From Megalonaias nervosa (Eukaryota; Mollusca; Bivalvia; Unionida; Unionidae), in the NCBI GenBank assembly GCA_016617855.1, contig JAECUM010003234.1, positions 1-64,000 on the forward strand: a stretch of DNA of 64,000 bases, written 5' to 3'. The notes beneath the pieces were generated by a model. The model was not told the DNA's origin. It worked only from the letters and a program-made list of their open reading frames with translations, and searched no databases. The position numbers were made by a program, and so were the translations under genes. Shown piece by piece: positions 9,899 to 22,389 of this stretch (position 1 is its first letter; each line of letters begins with the position of its first letter).

Positions 9899-12800
9899 CT
9901 ATCAGTCTTGGACGTTTTTCCTTTTTATATTGCTGACCTATATCGGCATGTCCGTACGGTAAAGTGAAGTGATTGGAAAGCCGCATTCGCTTCTGGTACA
10001 CGATTTGATACAGTTTTTCTAAAGGTCTACTGATAGTTTGGTACGTGGGTAAACGTACAATCTTGTGAGGTTCCTAGGTGGTCACTTTAAAGTCTTGATC
10101 CTCTCTAGCTTGCAAGGCGTCTTTCAACATGCCAAAGTTCAACACTTGATTGGTACGATGATTTATAGTCAATTCGTTCACTTTACACTCGGTTTGCACT
10201 TCTCTTTGTTGGTCCCGGTATTCATAACCGTAATGTTTAGCAAAACTAAGAATCTTCTCGTCGGCGTGCGCGTTTGACCAGGCTCCTAAACGATCTCTTT
10301 CGATTTCAGGGTGACGGAGACCAAGACGATCGATGTAGATGCAACTGTCCGTGTCAAAATACAGCACAGGATCTCCTAACTGGTGTAAAGCTTCGTACAA
10401 TTTTAAGCGACCATGGGCTGTCACGTAAGCGGCAATGGTGACATTTCCAAATTCGAGGGCCTGTACAAACTCAAGTTCTTATTCGTAATTGACCAGAATC
10501 AAGTCCTGTCGAATGACTTCCATGTGTTTCATGTATTTGTTTTGTCGTCAATCATCTTGAAGTATCGGGGAGGTTCTTTCAAATACTCCGTCTTGGGTAA
10601 ACACAGTCGTTGTGCCATTTTTCTCCACAAGCAATTCAACATCACTTTTCGGCAAACGATCGCCTTCCTTCGTTGTTCTCGATGTGATCTAAAGTGATGC
10701 CTTCCTGCTCAAAGTATTTCTCTTTGAATTTCTTTTGGTCTTCTGGGTTTTGGCAACAGGAAGGAAAACCGCTGGCTTCTTGTTTCATTTTCACAAAGGC
10801 ATCAATGAAATCTGCAAAAATGCCTATCTAAGTCCCGTCACACTTAAGGTAATGTTCTGTCTTGGGAAAGTGGTAAATTTCGTACACTTCTAACAACTGG
10901 TACCCCAGGTCCAGAGCTTTAAACAATTCCACGCTGACATCCGTGAAACAAGCAACCGTTAAACTCGTACACGATCTAAGGGTTTCCTAAGTCCAAGCCA
11001 TCCATCAAATAATTTCCAATGATCTTTTGGCCTCCTCCGTTTCGGACATGTTGGATCCATTTGTCTTCCTTGGTGCACAAGTAATGTAGCCAGCGTAGGG
11101 CTCTGACCGAGTATCGACGTTTGACAAAGTTCGTCGTTTGAGGGCGGATGGCAGCCAGGGTATTCTCGGGCATGAAACGTTTGCGGTACACTAAGGAACA
11201 CGCTTTGGCAATGTTGCAAGCTTTTGTCAAGGGGTCGATCCCTCCGTGCTCCATGAAGAATTCTCGATATTTTCACAGCAACTCCGTAAAATGTCCATTT
11301 CGGATCGATAATACTGTACTATTTCTTCCTGAAAGTCGAAGGGATCCGAGGGATGAGCTTGGTACCAAGCGTAGAAAAGCTTATTGTTGTTTGGTGCGCA
11401 TGTTGTCGGTGTCATGGTAGTGAACATCAGGCAAACATGGCAGGACAGCGTGTTGATTGGCTTCAGTATTGAAAAAGGGTGCAAAATAGCCTTTGGCCAT
11501 TTCTGGTATTACAAAAGTTTTAGGCATTCGACTCAAAGGCATAGCCAAGTAACTCATCGAATCTTGCATGGAAATGATTTTGGCTTTGTTCAGAGTGACT
11601 TAAGGACTTTCGGTGCTTTGTTCAGTATAGTACTTGAGAAGAAATTGGCCATCCTATCCCGAGAAATTGTGAGCCATCAGCGTGACATACCGATGGCAAT
11701 CTCCGTAACCTTCGATGTCCTCTTGACTCCATATCTCATCCATAGGATCTAAGATCCATTCGGTGATATCGGTCAGTGTGGTTGGTCCTCGAAAGATTTT
11801 TACACGTCCTCCAGGAATCTTGCTACAGGGAGGGTAATGACTAAAGATAGGTTCTTGGATGCGCTTCTCGTACGATCGATGAGTTACGCAGAAATTAGGA
11901 ATGTGAATGCCAGTCTCTTGCATGCATTCGAAATCGAAAAAGATGAAATTGCCTTTCTTTATGTCATCTTCCTCCTTCTTCACCTCCTCCTGTTGTGGTT
12001 GGTATTTTTGAATTTAACATTCTTGTTCCAAGTCAATGATTTGGTGACAAATGTGACATCGTTTCTGTCCTGGACAAACGTGCGCCTTGGCATTATTGGC
12101 ACGTATGACTTGTCCACAAGTAGGACACAATTTCATGAGTTGACAAGCACTTTTCTTCTGTGAACCTTTCATCATGAGATGTTGTTGGTAACACGTAGGG
12201 CTAACAAAAGCGCCCTGACAAGCCGGGCAATGCACTCGATTTTGTCCTTCATCAAGACTGGGTTTAGAGGCCAAACATCCTCGGCATTTTGATCCACAAT
12301 GCTTGTGTTGCTCTCGATTGTTATACCCATAGTTACATTTCTCACAGTAATAACCATATCCGAGGAATCCGGAGATACTAGCAATGGCATCGTGATGATA
12401 GACGTGAATATATGTTCCGTCTTTGAAATCTTTGCCTTGAAACACCATAGGTCCACGCACTTCCTGAGGATGAACTTTCAATGTGTAGCGTGGAGCCAAG
12501 ACGTCTTGCAATTTTTGCATTTAAGGAATGCCACAAGTGATGTCTTTGGATATCCCAGCTTGTTTTAACAGGAGTTCTGCTTCCCTTCGTTGTTTGGATC
12601 CGTCCGATTGTTGAATATTTTTCCAGGCTCTTTTCCATTCTGTCGTGTCGTTCTTGTCGGCATACGTTCGTGCCACCATTATGGCACGGGTTAAACACAT
12701 CTTGTCTTGAGGGTTGTTAATTTGGACGAGGCTGTGCTCGATGCTGCGAAGTTCGTCTATCAATAACACCTTTTTGCGTCCTGTCCCTTGGGGAAGAGAA

Positions 12801-13362
12801 ACGGGGGTAATGGTACAGTGTCAATTTTCATCAGTGATGTGAAACTTGTCGTTGGACTGCTGAGAGTGTTGAATCTTGTAGATGACTTTGGAAGGAGTCA
12901 TTTCTGCTGGCCTGCTAAACTCGATCCAAACGGGGAACTTCAGAGGAGTGTCCAGCGATCGTCTTCGTTGGCTCGACATTCTCGTTTCAATGTGGTTAAC
13001 AAAGAATCCCACAAATCGGTGATGAACCCCTTTGTTTTCTCCAATGGTACTTCTAACTTGAAATCTTTAAATTTCACCGTTTACGTGTAGGCCGTGGTTC
13101 TAAATTTTCTAGAGGAAAGTTTATCCGTCTCTCGAATGTGGTAATACTTTTCAGGTCATGGTGGTGGTGGACTTTGGTTTGGTAAAGACTCCCTTGGCCT
13201 GGATGCAGTCGTAGCAGGTGTGGATTCTGGTTCACTCATGTCATCTTCAAAATCGCTTGCATGGATTTGAGCCAAGACTTCAGCTACTGTGCGAGGCCAT
13301 AGGTCACGTTTCTGCCTCTTATTTTCGTCTCCTTTCTCCACGAAATGGTGCGATCGTTTCAT
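9899..13362 (-). pseudogene. polB: Protein-primed-type DNA polymerase B, copy 1
   Basis: Starts at MKRSHHFVEK (13362). Recognisable parts in order: an N-terminal region with zinc-finger-like CxxC pairs (CEKCNYGY, CRGC, CPAC, CPTCG, CHIC; 12520-12014); Exo I (FFDFECMQETG, near 11920); Exo II (AHNFSG); an Exo III-type YYRSEMDILRSC; and motif C (YFDTDSCIYIDR, near 10345). Frameshifts and stops break it into many frames. Polintons use this polymerase to copy their own genome. About 3.46 kb remains against about 4.05 kb in copy 2, so internal deletions are present. Confidence 0.85.
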
Positions 13363-13410
13363 CTTGATTCCAAAATATAAAATTGCTACATTTTAAACGC
13401 CCAGAGTCCC

Positions 13411-13422
13411 CTGTATATAACT
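13411..13422. promoter_or_regulatory. Shared TATA between polB and the CCHC gene, copy 1
   Basis: CTGTATATAACT lies between divergent start codons at 13362 (minus) and 13479 (plus) and could serve either direction. In copy 2 the same interval has two separate TATA boxes. Confidence 0.5.
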
Positions 13423-13478
13423 GTAAGGTCAGTGTCTTCCTTCCAAGTATTCATTTCACTCACAATCCTAACAGAAAG

Positions 13479-13900
13479 ATGAAAGAGCCAACACAGATCG
13501 AACTTCTGATCAAAGCTTCGTGAGGTGTCATACGAAGGTTTTCTTCAGAGAAGCCGACGGACTACTCCCCCTCCTTTCGAGATAAAAGTCGAGACACATG
13601 CTGTATCTGTCAAAAGAAAGGTCATTGTTCTTCCGAATGTCCACAACTTCAAATCAAGACAGGCGTTAAGAGAGATAAAGGTCACGACACCTGTTATCAT
13701 TGTCAAGAGAAAGGACATTGATCTTCAGACTGCCCTAAAAAAAGAGTACCGATCCAAGAAACAAGAGGAACATGAGGAGAGGGTTCCGAACAGGAAGAGG
13801 TACACTCCGAAAAGGAAGAATAATCCATACCCGTGAAGAAAGAGATAAAAGAAGACGAGAGATAAGTGAGGAAGTAGAGGAGGAGAAAGAAAACCTGTGA
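13479..13900 (+). pseudogene. CCHC zinc-knuckle protein, copy 1
   Basis: The DNA aligns end to end with 40754-41146. The first codons (MKEPTQIELLIKAS) run into TGA where copy 2 has CGA. Frameshifts follow, and the second knuckle contains a TGA in place of its Trp codon. A basic Arg/Lys/Glu-rich tail follows. Dead. Confidence 0.7.
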
Positions 13901-14139
13901 CAATAAAGAATTTCAAAAAGGAGAGTGAAAAGAAAAGAAAAATCTAATGTACTTTTTAAAGTGATGTTTTGTGAAATTGGATTATCACTTTAACGAGAAT
14001 ATACCAGAAAGAAAAGCGAAAGTGTATCTTGGTTTTGATTTCTATCATCATAATAAGGACCTACACTCACGCACTCACACACGTACATCAAGGGCCAAAG
14101 GGATTTGAGTTTTATTTCCTTTTGGCAAACATTGAGTAG

Positions 14140-14181
14140 TCTCTTTTCGAGAGAAGTGGGTGGCCCTGAAAAGGACCTTTG
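14140..14181 (-). terminator. Histone-type 3' stem-loop and purine-rich element, copy 1
   Basis: Minus-strand CCAAA then GGTCCTTTTCAGGGCC (14177-14162): a 6-bp stem (one G-T pair), loop TTTC, then ACCCA. About 10 bases on is CTCGAAAAGAGAC, like the histone downstream element. It lies 48 bases after the stop codon at 14226. Known histone mRNAs carry GGYYCT-TTTC-ARRRCC flanked by CCAAA and ACC, so the match covers stem, loop and flanks. Confidence 0.75.
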
Positions 14182-14225
14182 GGTGTTTTTTGTTTTGTTT
14201 GTTTTTTGTTTGTTTTACAACAAAG

Positions 14226-14867
14226 TTAGGAACGGGAGGTAATGTGCTTTAAATGCCTAACCCCTTTGCCAGGGCCAAAGTCTACTCCTGGATCTGCTAC
14301 TGTCAATGATTTGGTGAAAATCACTAGTGTCGGTATCTCAGACGTAGTGGGAGTGTGGATGGGGTTGAACTTTACGGCTCGGGAAGGTCTTGTTCTCTTA
14401 GGTCGTATTAAAGAAGTCTGATACCTTTGTTTCAGACTCTTTAACTCAGCCAAAATGCCTAAGAGTACCGTGACCATTTGACTTTCACCATCCATCTTCT
14501 ATCCTAGACTTTGTTTCTTCTCTGCTTCTTCTTCTTCCTGTCGTTTTCTTCTTGCCTTTTCTTGTCGCTGTTGCTGTTGAATGAGAAAGGCTTGTTCTGC
14601 TTCTTTCTGCTGTTGCAAATATTTTTCCAATTCTTCTTTCTGTCTCTGTTTAAAATTCTCGACGTACGGAAAGGAAGGAGAAGGTGGCGAGGGTGCTGAT
14701 ACCGGAATAAATTCTTGTGAAAAAGAGAGAAAGTCCACTAAATCCCAGTTAAATCGTCATCTTCTGGAAGTAGGACTTTCTTTGCTTTGGCAGCCGCTGC
14801 TATGTCATCTCCTCTCGTCTCAATAGACGGTGCACCACAATTCATCGTCTTCTTAGGTTTCCGTCAT
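14226..14867 (-). pseudogene. Right-end coiled-coil protein, copy 1
   Basis: Aligns with 41482-42111. The start codon is at 14867. A readable frame (14738-14499) carries a Pro/Ser linker and a long Gln/Glu/Lys coiled coil (FKQRQKEELEKYLQQQKEAE). The next part (14495-14226) carries LLGILAELKSLKQRYQTSLI followed by a basic RPKRTRPSR patch. A stop separates the two blocks and frameshifts lie at the N-terminus. It keeps a Gln codon where copy 2 has an in-frame TAG. Function unknown. Confidence 0.65.
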
Positions 14868-15085
14868 GTTCTAACACTGTCAAATCGATTCACTGCGCAC
14901 AGACGCTAGCGAACCTATATAGGGATCGTGACGTCACGGGTAGCTCTCTTCCGATTGGAAGACAGACCCCGCACTTTGAATTTTATAACGCGTGTTAGGA
15001 TTGGTGAAAGAATCCTTTTCGCTCCGCTCTTCCAATATAAATAACCTCGGTTCATCTCATTCCATTCACCTGTTCTCGTCACAAG
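14868..15085. promoter_or_regulatory. Bidirectional CRE/CCAAT/TATA promoter, copy 1
   Basis: Between divergent genes: minus TATA CTATATAG (14914-14921), a perfect CRE palindrome GTGACGTCAC (14928-14937), inverted CCAAT boxes at 14953-14958 and 15000-15004, and plus TATA TATAAATA (15036-15043) about 43 bases before the plus ATG at 15086. Every element is conserved in order and spacing at 42112-42344. Confidence 0.75.
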
Positions 15086-15319
15086 ATGTCAACTAAAGCA
15101 GACTCGTCTACCCTCCTATCGTCGATAATGCTCAACCCAAATTATCCCATGTATGTCAGATGATCAAGTTATCACCAAGATCGCGCATACGGCTCTTTCG
15201 AAACGAAGAATCTATTTGGAGAGGCAAAAGGCTGTCAGAAGCGAGTCTTAATATACGGTCCAGATGTCATACAAAGTTTGAGGAAGAGAATAAGACCCGT
15301 GCGATGCGCTCTATGTTAA
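15086..15319 (+). pseudogene. Right-end small basic protein, copy 1
   Basis: The ATG at 15086 and the stop at 15317 correspond to 42345-42578 in copy 2, and the DNA aligns throughout. Small indels and stops break the frame after about 20 codons. The promoter upstream and the stem-loop downstream are intact. Confidence 0.6.
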
Positions 15320-15340
15320 CTCATTGGTGTTAGCAAAACA

Positions 15341-15385
15341 AACCAAAGGCCCTATTCAGGGCCGCTCATATGTCTCGACAAGATA
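15341..15385 (+). terminator. Histone-type 3' stem-loop and purine-rich element, copy 1 right end
   Basis: AACCAAA then GGCCCTATTCAGGGCC (15348-15363): a perfect 6-bp stem with loop ATTC, then GCTCA, then CTCGACAAGAT. It begins 29 bases after the TAA at 15317-15319. This is the best-preserved version of the right-end element; copy 2 has lost its 5' arm. Confidence 0.75.
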
Positions 15386-15399
15386 TCTATTCTCTCTTG

Positions 15400-15830
15400 C
15401 TTAAAAAAAAAAAATTGTTGATGTATAGCATAGTTATTTGTTTGTATATGTCTATGTCTCTATACATGTCTCTTAGCATGTCTCTATGTCTATGTTTGTA
15501 TTGTATTTGTCCCTTGTCCCTAGAGTAACGCGTATTCAGGTCAGCCACTTGCAACACTATTCTTCACTGCTCCGTCCGATTTAGGTCAGTTTTTGCATTA
15601 TTGTTCCCATTGTTTCCCCAGTTTCCAGGACCGTGACGTCACCCCTCTCCAATTCCTTGTCCCTAGACACTCCAAATACATTCTCGCTATACATCCCTAT
15701 GTTATATTCCCATTGTCCCTAGACAATCCCACAATGATAAACTTGCCTTTGTCCCCAGGGTACAATCCCCCGTTTTGACGTTAAGTCTCCCATTGCCCCT
15801 AATGTATCCGCCACTACAACTTACACATGT
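15400..15830. repeat. Right terminal region of copy 1, short TGTCCCTAG repeats
   Basis: Repeats of TATGTCTC (15445-15500) are followed by recurrent TTGTCCCTAGA-type words near 15508, 15658, 15713, 15750 and 15795, plus a CRE palindrome (GTGACGTCAC) near 15635. Copy 2 has TGTCCGTAGACGT repeats and CRE palindromes in the same place (42860-43095). No terminal inverted repeat could be delimited. Confidence 0.5.
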
Positions 15831-18200
15831 TTTTGCATAGAATGTAAATACTACGTCGTCTGCTTCCGATAGTTACATTGTCGAATCAAGCAAAGGAAAG
15901 GAACGACAACTACAAATTTGCCTTTCACGTGGATTTAACAACCGGTGTAATTTATGTGTACATGTGTGTAAAAGGGCAATAACTCTCAACTCTAAACCTT
16001 ATTGTAATTTACGGAATTATCCGGCAGATACCGAATAGGATGAACTACATCACTCTGTTATCTGAGGAAAATAGACTCGCCCATAGTGTACGCAATATGG
16101 CGCCTTGTTAGTATGGAACGTATGTTAAGCATGAAATGCGCAGACGATGACAGTGTTATTGCCACTTGGTCACAGTAAAGTTAGAAATTATCAAACAATG
16201 AAAGAAATGACTAAGTTTTGTGCATTTTGTTTTACATTAAAGATTTTCGTTAATGAAATGGGGGGGGGTTGAAACAAACGGGAATTTATGCAAAAACTGT
16301 ATAACATTTGTGCATGGCTGTTTCCAGGATATTTGTGTTTGAAGGTCGAACACAATGAATTGTGTAAGGGTCAATGCTACCCTCATCTGTAATACAGGAA
16401 TGATAAATATGTCACTACACCCAAATCTCAGAGACCGACATGACTTTGGCCTGAATAAAATCTGCGAGACTTAATTGTCTTGACGGGCAGAACCTAAATA
16501 GCGTCGTACTCTCAACAGAAAGTACACGCACACATTACATGTAGTTGATGGCTCCTACAGCAGACTAACGGCTATGTCTCTGGGGATTGATGTGGCAGGG
16601 ATTGGGAAAAGATCAGCAGTCATTTCCGATTGCCAATAAATATAAAATCTCTCCTTTAAGCAAATAATTTCCGTTCCAGTAAATTTTAATAACCGACGAC
16701 TATCCCTGTAAGCCTAAAAGCAAAATTAAATATGCGTCTTGGCCAAAGCAGAGCACAACACAGCCTCGAATCATATATCGAAGGAGCTACACAAAAACGC
16801 CATCTTTTATAAAGAGTTCAAGCTTTACCACAATGAAGTCTATCAATACATAACCATAGAAAACGAACTTCGATATAACTCTTGTTACGCTTCTATCGTC
16901 TTAAACTAAGTGGTAGTAAAGATCAGCAAAACACACACAAGTTTTGTAAAATTCAACAAATCTTTTATAAACAATATTAGTGAATAGTTACAAATTAATG
17001 TGAATTAAAATCCCAAAATAACGACTACAGTCTTACACATTGATTTTAATTGACATAGTAGAAAAAATGAATACTTGTCGGCGAAGGAGCTGAAGGTCTT
17101 GAAAGATTTTGCTGGAAATTCATAATAAGCCTTGTGCTATCTATCGACAGAACATAGATCATAAAAGTAAAAAAAAAATCCACATACACTGGATAAACAG
17201 CTTTCTAACTTTTGACGCCTCTACCATACAATGATGTCTTTTGATAACGAGAGCAATACATGCGAAGCCAAGAGTCATATGCTTGTACTTGGCTTGTGCT
17301 TGAGGGAAGAAGGTTGCCTGACAAATCATCTCCCTTACTCTGTATGGCGCGCATGTCTACAGGATAAAATGGTACACTACTAAATCAACTGTTAATATTT
17401 CTGTTCTGGCGGGTTGGCTTTGATAGGAACATACCTAAGTCAACGACAAAGGTTATCATTGCCAAAGTAGCCTAAGGTACGAAGGCATCAATAGGAAAGC
17501 AGCCGGTGCACATTTTAACTAATGAGCATTCTTTTGCATCTCCAAATTGTCTTTATTAAACTAACAAATGTTTCTGAATTTGCTCACTGGCTCAGAGGAT
17601 TCAGACGAAGTCTCATTTTACTTCAATGTCATCTGAAATTAACTCACGTTTTGGCGTGCCTCACATATTTATCATACCTAAGTGAATAACCATCTGGCTG
17701 ATGTATTCTGCACTGTATATCGTTGCGCTGGCCCTACCACTATCATAGAAAGCATTGTATTAAATCATGATCTTGACCGTTTTGTCACAGGTATGACCAT
17801 ATCGTCAACGTATAACACCTTTTCTTGTATATTTCAGACCTAAAAAGCTAGAAGCATTGTGTCAATTTTAGAGCCTTGGGGACTTTAAGGTGTGTGAAAT
17901 TCTTTCTATAAAACTGATTTCAGACGTGTAACGTTCTATCCACCGGTGGATTGGAGGTCTGTCAGAAAATAGCCTGTCAAATGTATTCATTTCTAATTTG
18001 TTTTTTCTTCTCATACTCTTGCAACATGTATATTAGTCAAGGCTATTCCTGTCATCACTTATGACCAGGAGCAAGACCCTCCGCATGGTCTGTACTATAC
18101 ATCTACGATTTCGTGCCCTGTCCTTCAAACCAATGCATGGTTATTGGGTTATGACCCAGGGGCAAGTTCTACCCAGGGGCATTATCCTTTGTCTGCACTG
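15831..18200. other. No recognised feature
   Basis: AT-rich, without reading frames of note, RNA genes or recognisable transposon parts. A G9 run is at 16260. Confidence 0.5.
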
Positions 18201-20320
18201 ATGATATGTCTAATGTAGTCTCCTGTTGCTAATTTAACTTGTGGGTGCCTGATGGTGATATCAACAATTTCCAGCTTGTGACACATCAGATCGTTTGAAA
18301 TAATGTAAGAAAAAAAATCTTAGATATAGATCTCGCACCAGCACGCTGTTCATGTCCATGTGGGAACTCTGGTTTTCTAAAAGGAAAATCCGTGGCTACA
18401 GTCAATTTTGTTATATAAAATATAAACGACCATACTGAACTTGAGTACATAAAGTCATAGTTAGATGGTATGCAGCCATGGAATCGGTCATGCATGGGGC
18501 ATGTCTATGGAAGAAATCAGGTTTCGAGAAAATTATGTCAGTGTCAAAACTCGGCGTAACTATATAGATAGCTTGAATAAAACGGATTGAATAATGTCTT
18601 GAAAAGCATGTATCACTAACGATGGCAATAGAGGTGTTGGAAAGGACAGGGATCTACACCAGTAAACAGTGCGTCCACAACCAATCGGTTTTCAAGAAAC
18701 AGAGATTGATATCAGAAGTCAGGCTCACTGTATTAATATATTGCATTATAACCCTTTGGATGGATTTATTAGGTCATTAAAAGCCTAAACGTCCGATCAT
18801 CACCATTGAGCCATCGAGATTAGGGAATCTAAAAATAGAAGAAACACCCTCATGGAATCTTCCAAACTCGATACCCACAATTTTCAAAGCATCAATTACA
18901 ACGAAAACGATCACACCCAAGTAATCCAAACAATAACATCCCAGATGTAAAGGGATAAATTTGCTAGGAACAAATAAAAAATTTGACGTGAATGCAAAGA
19001 CCTAAATTAGTTACGTTTACAAATAAAATATTCATTTAAGGTGTTGATATAATTGCTTATAAAGTTCATCTCATTAACATTTACCAGTAATAATCTGAGC
19101 TATAATGAGCAGAGAATATTTGCTTTTCCTAAGTTAATACATGATACATATCGTCATATGGTACCAAATACGTGACATTGTAACTAGTAGCGAAGCCACG
19201 AGTTGAAATATATCGTTTTTCTTTTACCACAAAATGAAATATATTCCGTATTAACGTCGACAATTATATTTTTATTATGTACCAAACAAGTTCCAAAATT
19301 TAAGTTTACATGATTGAACTGACTATTCGGCATACACGCTCACCCCCACCCCTTTTGGTAAATTCACCTAACTTTCGAAGGCTAATGATATACAAATACG
19401 TGACCTGAGATAGTCGAAGTATTGGGTTGGCCTAATCTGAAGCAGTAAAATACCTCTTTGTCATTTTGTAAACTATTTGACCCTAACTATGTACAACCCA
19501 AATCTGATTCAGCAATGCTTGACAGGTTTGTCGTTGCCAAGAAAGTAAGGGAAAATAACTTCATAGACGAGAACTGCGTCAGGTCATATTTCTTTAAAGA
19601 TGATTAATTTCGATATCTGTAATGTTGTTGCTGTTGTTGTTGTAGGGTTTAACACTATTTTTCAGTGCAAGATAGGCTATACATGGCGACCAGGATAAAT
19701 GGTGGAGGAAGAATCCGGGAAAACCTGGAAAGAACCACTGACCCACGAGAAGCTACTGGAAAGCTTTCTCACGTACCTACAATGGCCGAGCACGAGCCTC
19801 GAACCCACGCAGATAGAGGTGAGACGGCAGTGATCCTTAACGGTTAGCGCTTTAGACCACTCTGCGACTCGGGGCCCCTGTCTGCAATGTAATGCAGTTC
19901 CTATTTGTTTGTTCTTGTTCATAACGTAATCGTTTTTGTTGCTGCAGGTACACCTTTTGTAGGAACACACAATCAGGTCAAGGTGAGAAATGTTATATTT
20001 TTATATGTGAAAATATAAAAATATATTTTAGACATGACAGTATAAAGTGAGAAAATATGAAAATGATTTCGCCAATAAGTCTCTCTATTTTACACATAAG
20101 TATATAAGAAATAGTGTTCTTGTTTATTTGTTGTTGTTTTTCTTTTTTCCTCCCCCTTTTGTCTTAATTATACTAAAATTTTCATCTAATATTTTCCTAC
20201 CTGAAAGATATAGATAAAGATGTTAAATTAAAAAGACGATGTTCCTGTTTTGTTTTACTATAAATTTTACCATCCGTTTGCTTGTTAATAATTCCATCAG
20301 TTCCATCGCTATTATCATTT
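18200..20320 (+). repeat. Diverged segment resembling 51.7-53.25 kb
   Basis: Similarity in the same order and orientation is seen at 18340-18440 (about 51860-51960), at TTTACCAGTAATAAT near 19080 (about 53020) and at 20150-20310 (about 53080-53245). The blocks are interrupted by unrelated insertions, including SINEs in both segments. Non-coding as far as I can see. It could be an old duplication or a long non-autonomous repeat. Confidence 0.45.
19640..19876 (-). mobile_element. tRNA-derived SINE, family B
   Basis: Read on the minus strand it begins GGGCCCCGAGTCGCAGAGTG, with an A-box-like GTGGTCTAAAGCG and a B-box-like GGGTTCGAGGC. A body follows (GTGAGAAAGCTT, TTCTTCCTCCACCA) and a TTGTTG-rich 3' tail. 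A second copy lies at 60003-60262 on the plus strand. Confidence 0.7.
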
Positions 20321-20659
20321 TAAGTATGGGTCCGTTTAACAGATCAGATAAAAAAGGCAACAGTGGAACAAAGGAATATGTAAAAACATACAGCAAAATA
20401 TAGCTGATTATAAACAAGAAAGTATTCGAATAAGGATTGGAAAATATGATCATTTATACACAAAGAGGTGTTACGTATATAGAAGACAATAAATAAAGAG
20501 AGGAAATGAATGAAGCTTTACTCAGCTTCAAATAGGAAACCAACTCGTAAATGGAAAAATACAATACGACAAATACATAATTCATATAAAAATATATAAA
20601 CATCACAATACGCTTCACAGGAAGCAACACATTAACACATAAGCCAAAATGCCATGACT

Positions 20660-22110
20660 TGTTGTGAAAATCTCATAACAATAAACGACAATGAAGATGT
20701 TATGGAGAATTGCAATACAAAGCAGCAGGAATCGATGGATTAACAGCAGAACTTTATCAAGCCGCTAAAAAAGAGATAGCTAAAATTCCAGAATTAAATC
20801 CAAACATATTTCTAAAGGGTCAGATGACACTAACAATAAGAGAAAGATCTATAAAACTAATCAACAAAAGTAATCAGGCATTACTCTGAGCATCGGCAAA
20901 CCCTCAGGGTCACAAATTAATCATGCAAAAACAGATATATGTTAATAGGAAATTAAAGGGGGAACCATTTAGGACTCACCCAGAGCTAATTAAAACTACA
21001 GATATAAGTCTGGGCATTATATATGGACAAAATAGCGTAAAACTGAATTTACAAATGTAGTTTTAAAAACAGTAGAAAAGCATGTCAGTAAATGGAAAAC
21101 GAGATATTTAAATCTTCTTGACAGAGCACAAGTTGCAAAATATTTTTTATGGGTATTTGGTATGAACAAAATGCCACAGACTTCAAACCAAACCAATTTC
21201 AACTAAATCGAAATATTATATATAATTCTTGGGATGGAATACATCACTCTCCGAACAAACACTACCCACAAATTTGGAAGGAGGTATGGGGATACCCAAC
21301 CTTAGACATAATCAAGATGCAATAATCATAAATAGAATTAGACAGTTAAATAAAGACAGGTACCCTTGGACAGCACTATATATTTACTGGTTGCACTAAA
21401 CATTAAATATATTAAACATATCTACAGAAACAACCAACTTAAAAAAGATTGGATCCCCCTAGTGGACATAAGAAAATCCAAAACATAATTATGAAACATA
21501 ACCATGACCCCCAGATATGGGAAATTAGAAATAATGAAGAGATATTCAATTATGTATCCAAACGAGCAAGAAGTAAAATTAAACGTAATATAACAAAACA
21601 TTAACTTAGTCTGAACTGGAAACATATATGGAGAAATCTGAAAACTCTAAAAAGTACAACAGTCCAAGCCAGAATATTATTATATCTCCATAATGTGTGG
21701 TGGATAAATGAACTAGCTTACAAGAGGAGAATAATAACTCAAATGACGATTTGCTTAATATTTAAGAAAAGAAATGAAAATAAAAACAATAAAGTACATC
21801 TTATTTGGAGATGCCAAAATTGGGACAACCAAAGAAATCCAATACAAACACTAATAAAACAAAACTAGGGAACCTATGACCATGAACAAAAATTATACAC
21901 CAGAGGAATAAATTACAGACAAATCTACCTTAAGGTAATAGACTTTATATACAGAATAATAAGTACGAGGACACAGTAAATCACAGACTAAAAACATGGA
22001 AATAATATAATACGCTAAATACAAGCATAACTATAAAGGCAGCCATAAAATACTGGGGTCACTGTATAGCAAACTGCCCCTAACAAGAAAATCACATTTA
22101 CCACAATGTA
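20660..22110 (+). mobile_element. LINE relic (Tx1/L1-like reverse transcriptase)
   Basis: Fragments on the plus strand: AAGIDGLTAELYQAAKKEI near 20730-20790 (RT start motif), GGMGIPNLRHNQDAIIINRI near 21280-21340 (C-terminal RT-associated block) and HLIWRCQ near 21800 (C-terminal Cys motif). Frames are broken throughout by stops and indels. Clade assignment is approximate. Confidence 0.65.
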
Positions 22111-22389
22111 AAGAAGTCATACCCGAAAAGGGTGGCTGGAAGCGGACTGCAATCAAAACCATAATAATAATATAATATAATTAAAACTCATCAGAAGAGG
22201 ATTTACCATAACCCTCTCACATCCAGTACTTGGCACATTGCGGATAAAATATGATGACTTAACCAACGCCATTCAGTAGCAGATACATGGATTCAATCCG
22301 GTCTGAGATAATTAGATCGAAAGCGTCGATATCTGCAAAACCATGAACAACGTAAGGGTAACATTCACTACGACAAAACATAATTAATT

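Larger units (their letters stand above)
6725..15830 (-). mobile_element. Polinton/Maverick copy 1, truncated and decayed
   Basis: Gene order matches 33.3-43.1 kb: packaging ATPase, membrane protein, two small F-box-like proteins, BIR protein, DNA polymerase B, CCHC protein, coiled-coil protein and the right-end small gene. Similarity to copy 2 ends abruptly near 6725, at the start codon region of the gene equivalent to 33341. Protease, capsid and integrase genes are therefore missing. Every gene carries frameshifts, stops or a lost start. The right limit is unclear; repeated TGTCC(C/G)TAG motifs run to about 15800. Same orientation as copy 2. Confidence 0.85.
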
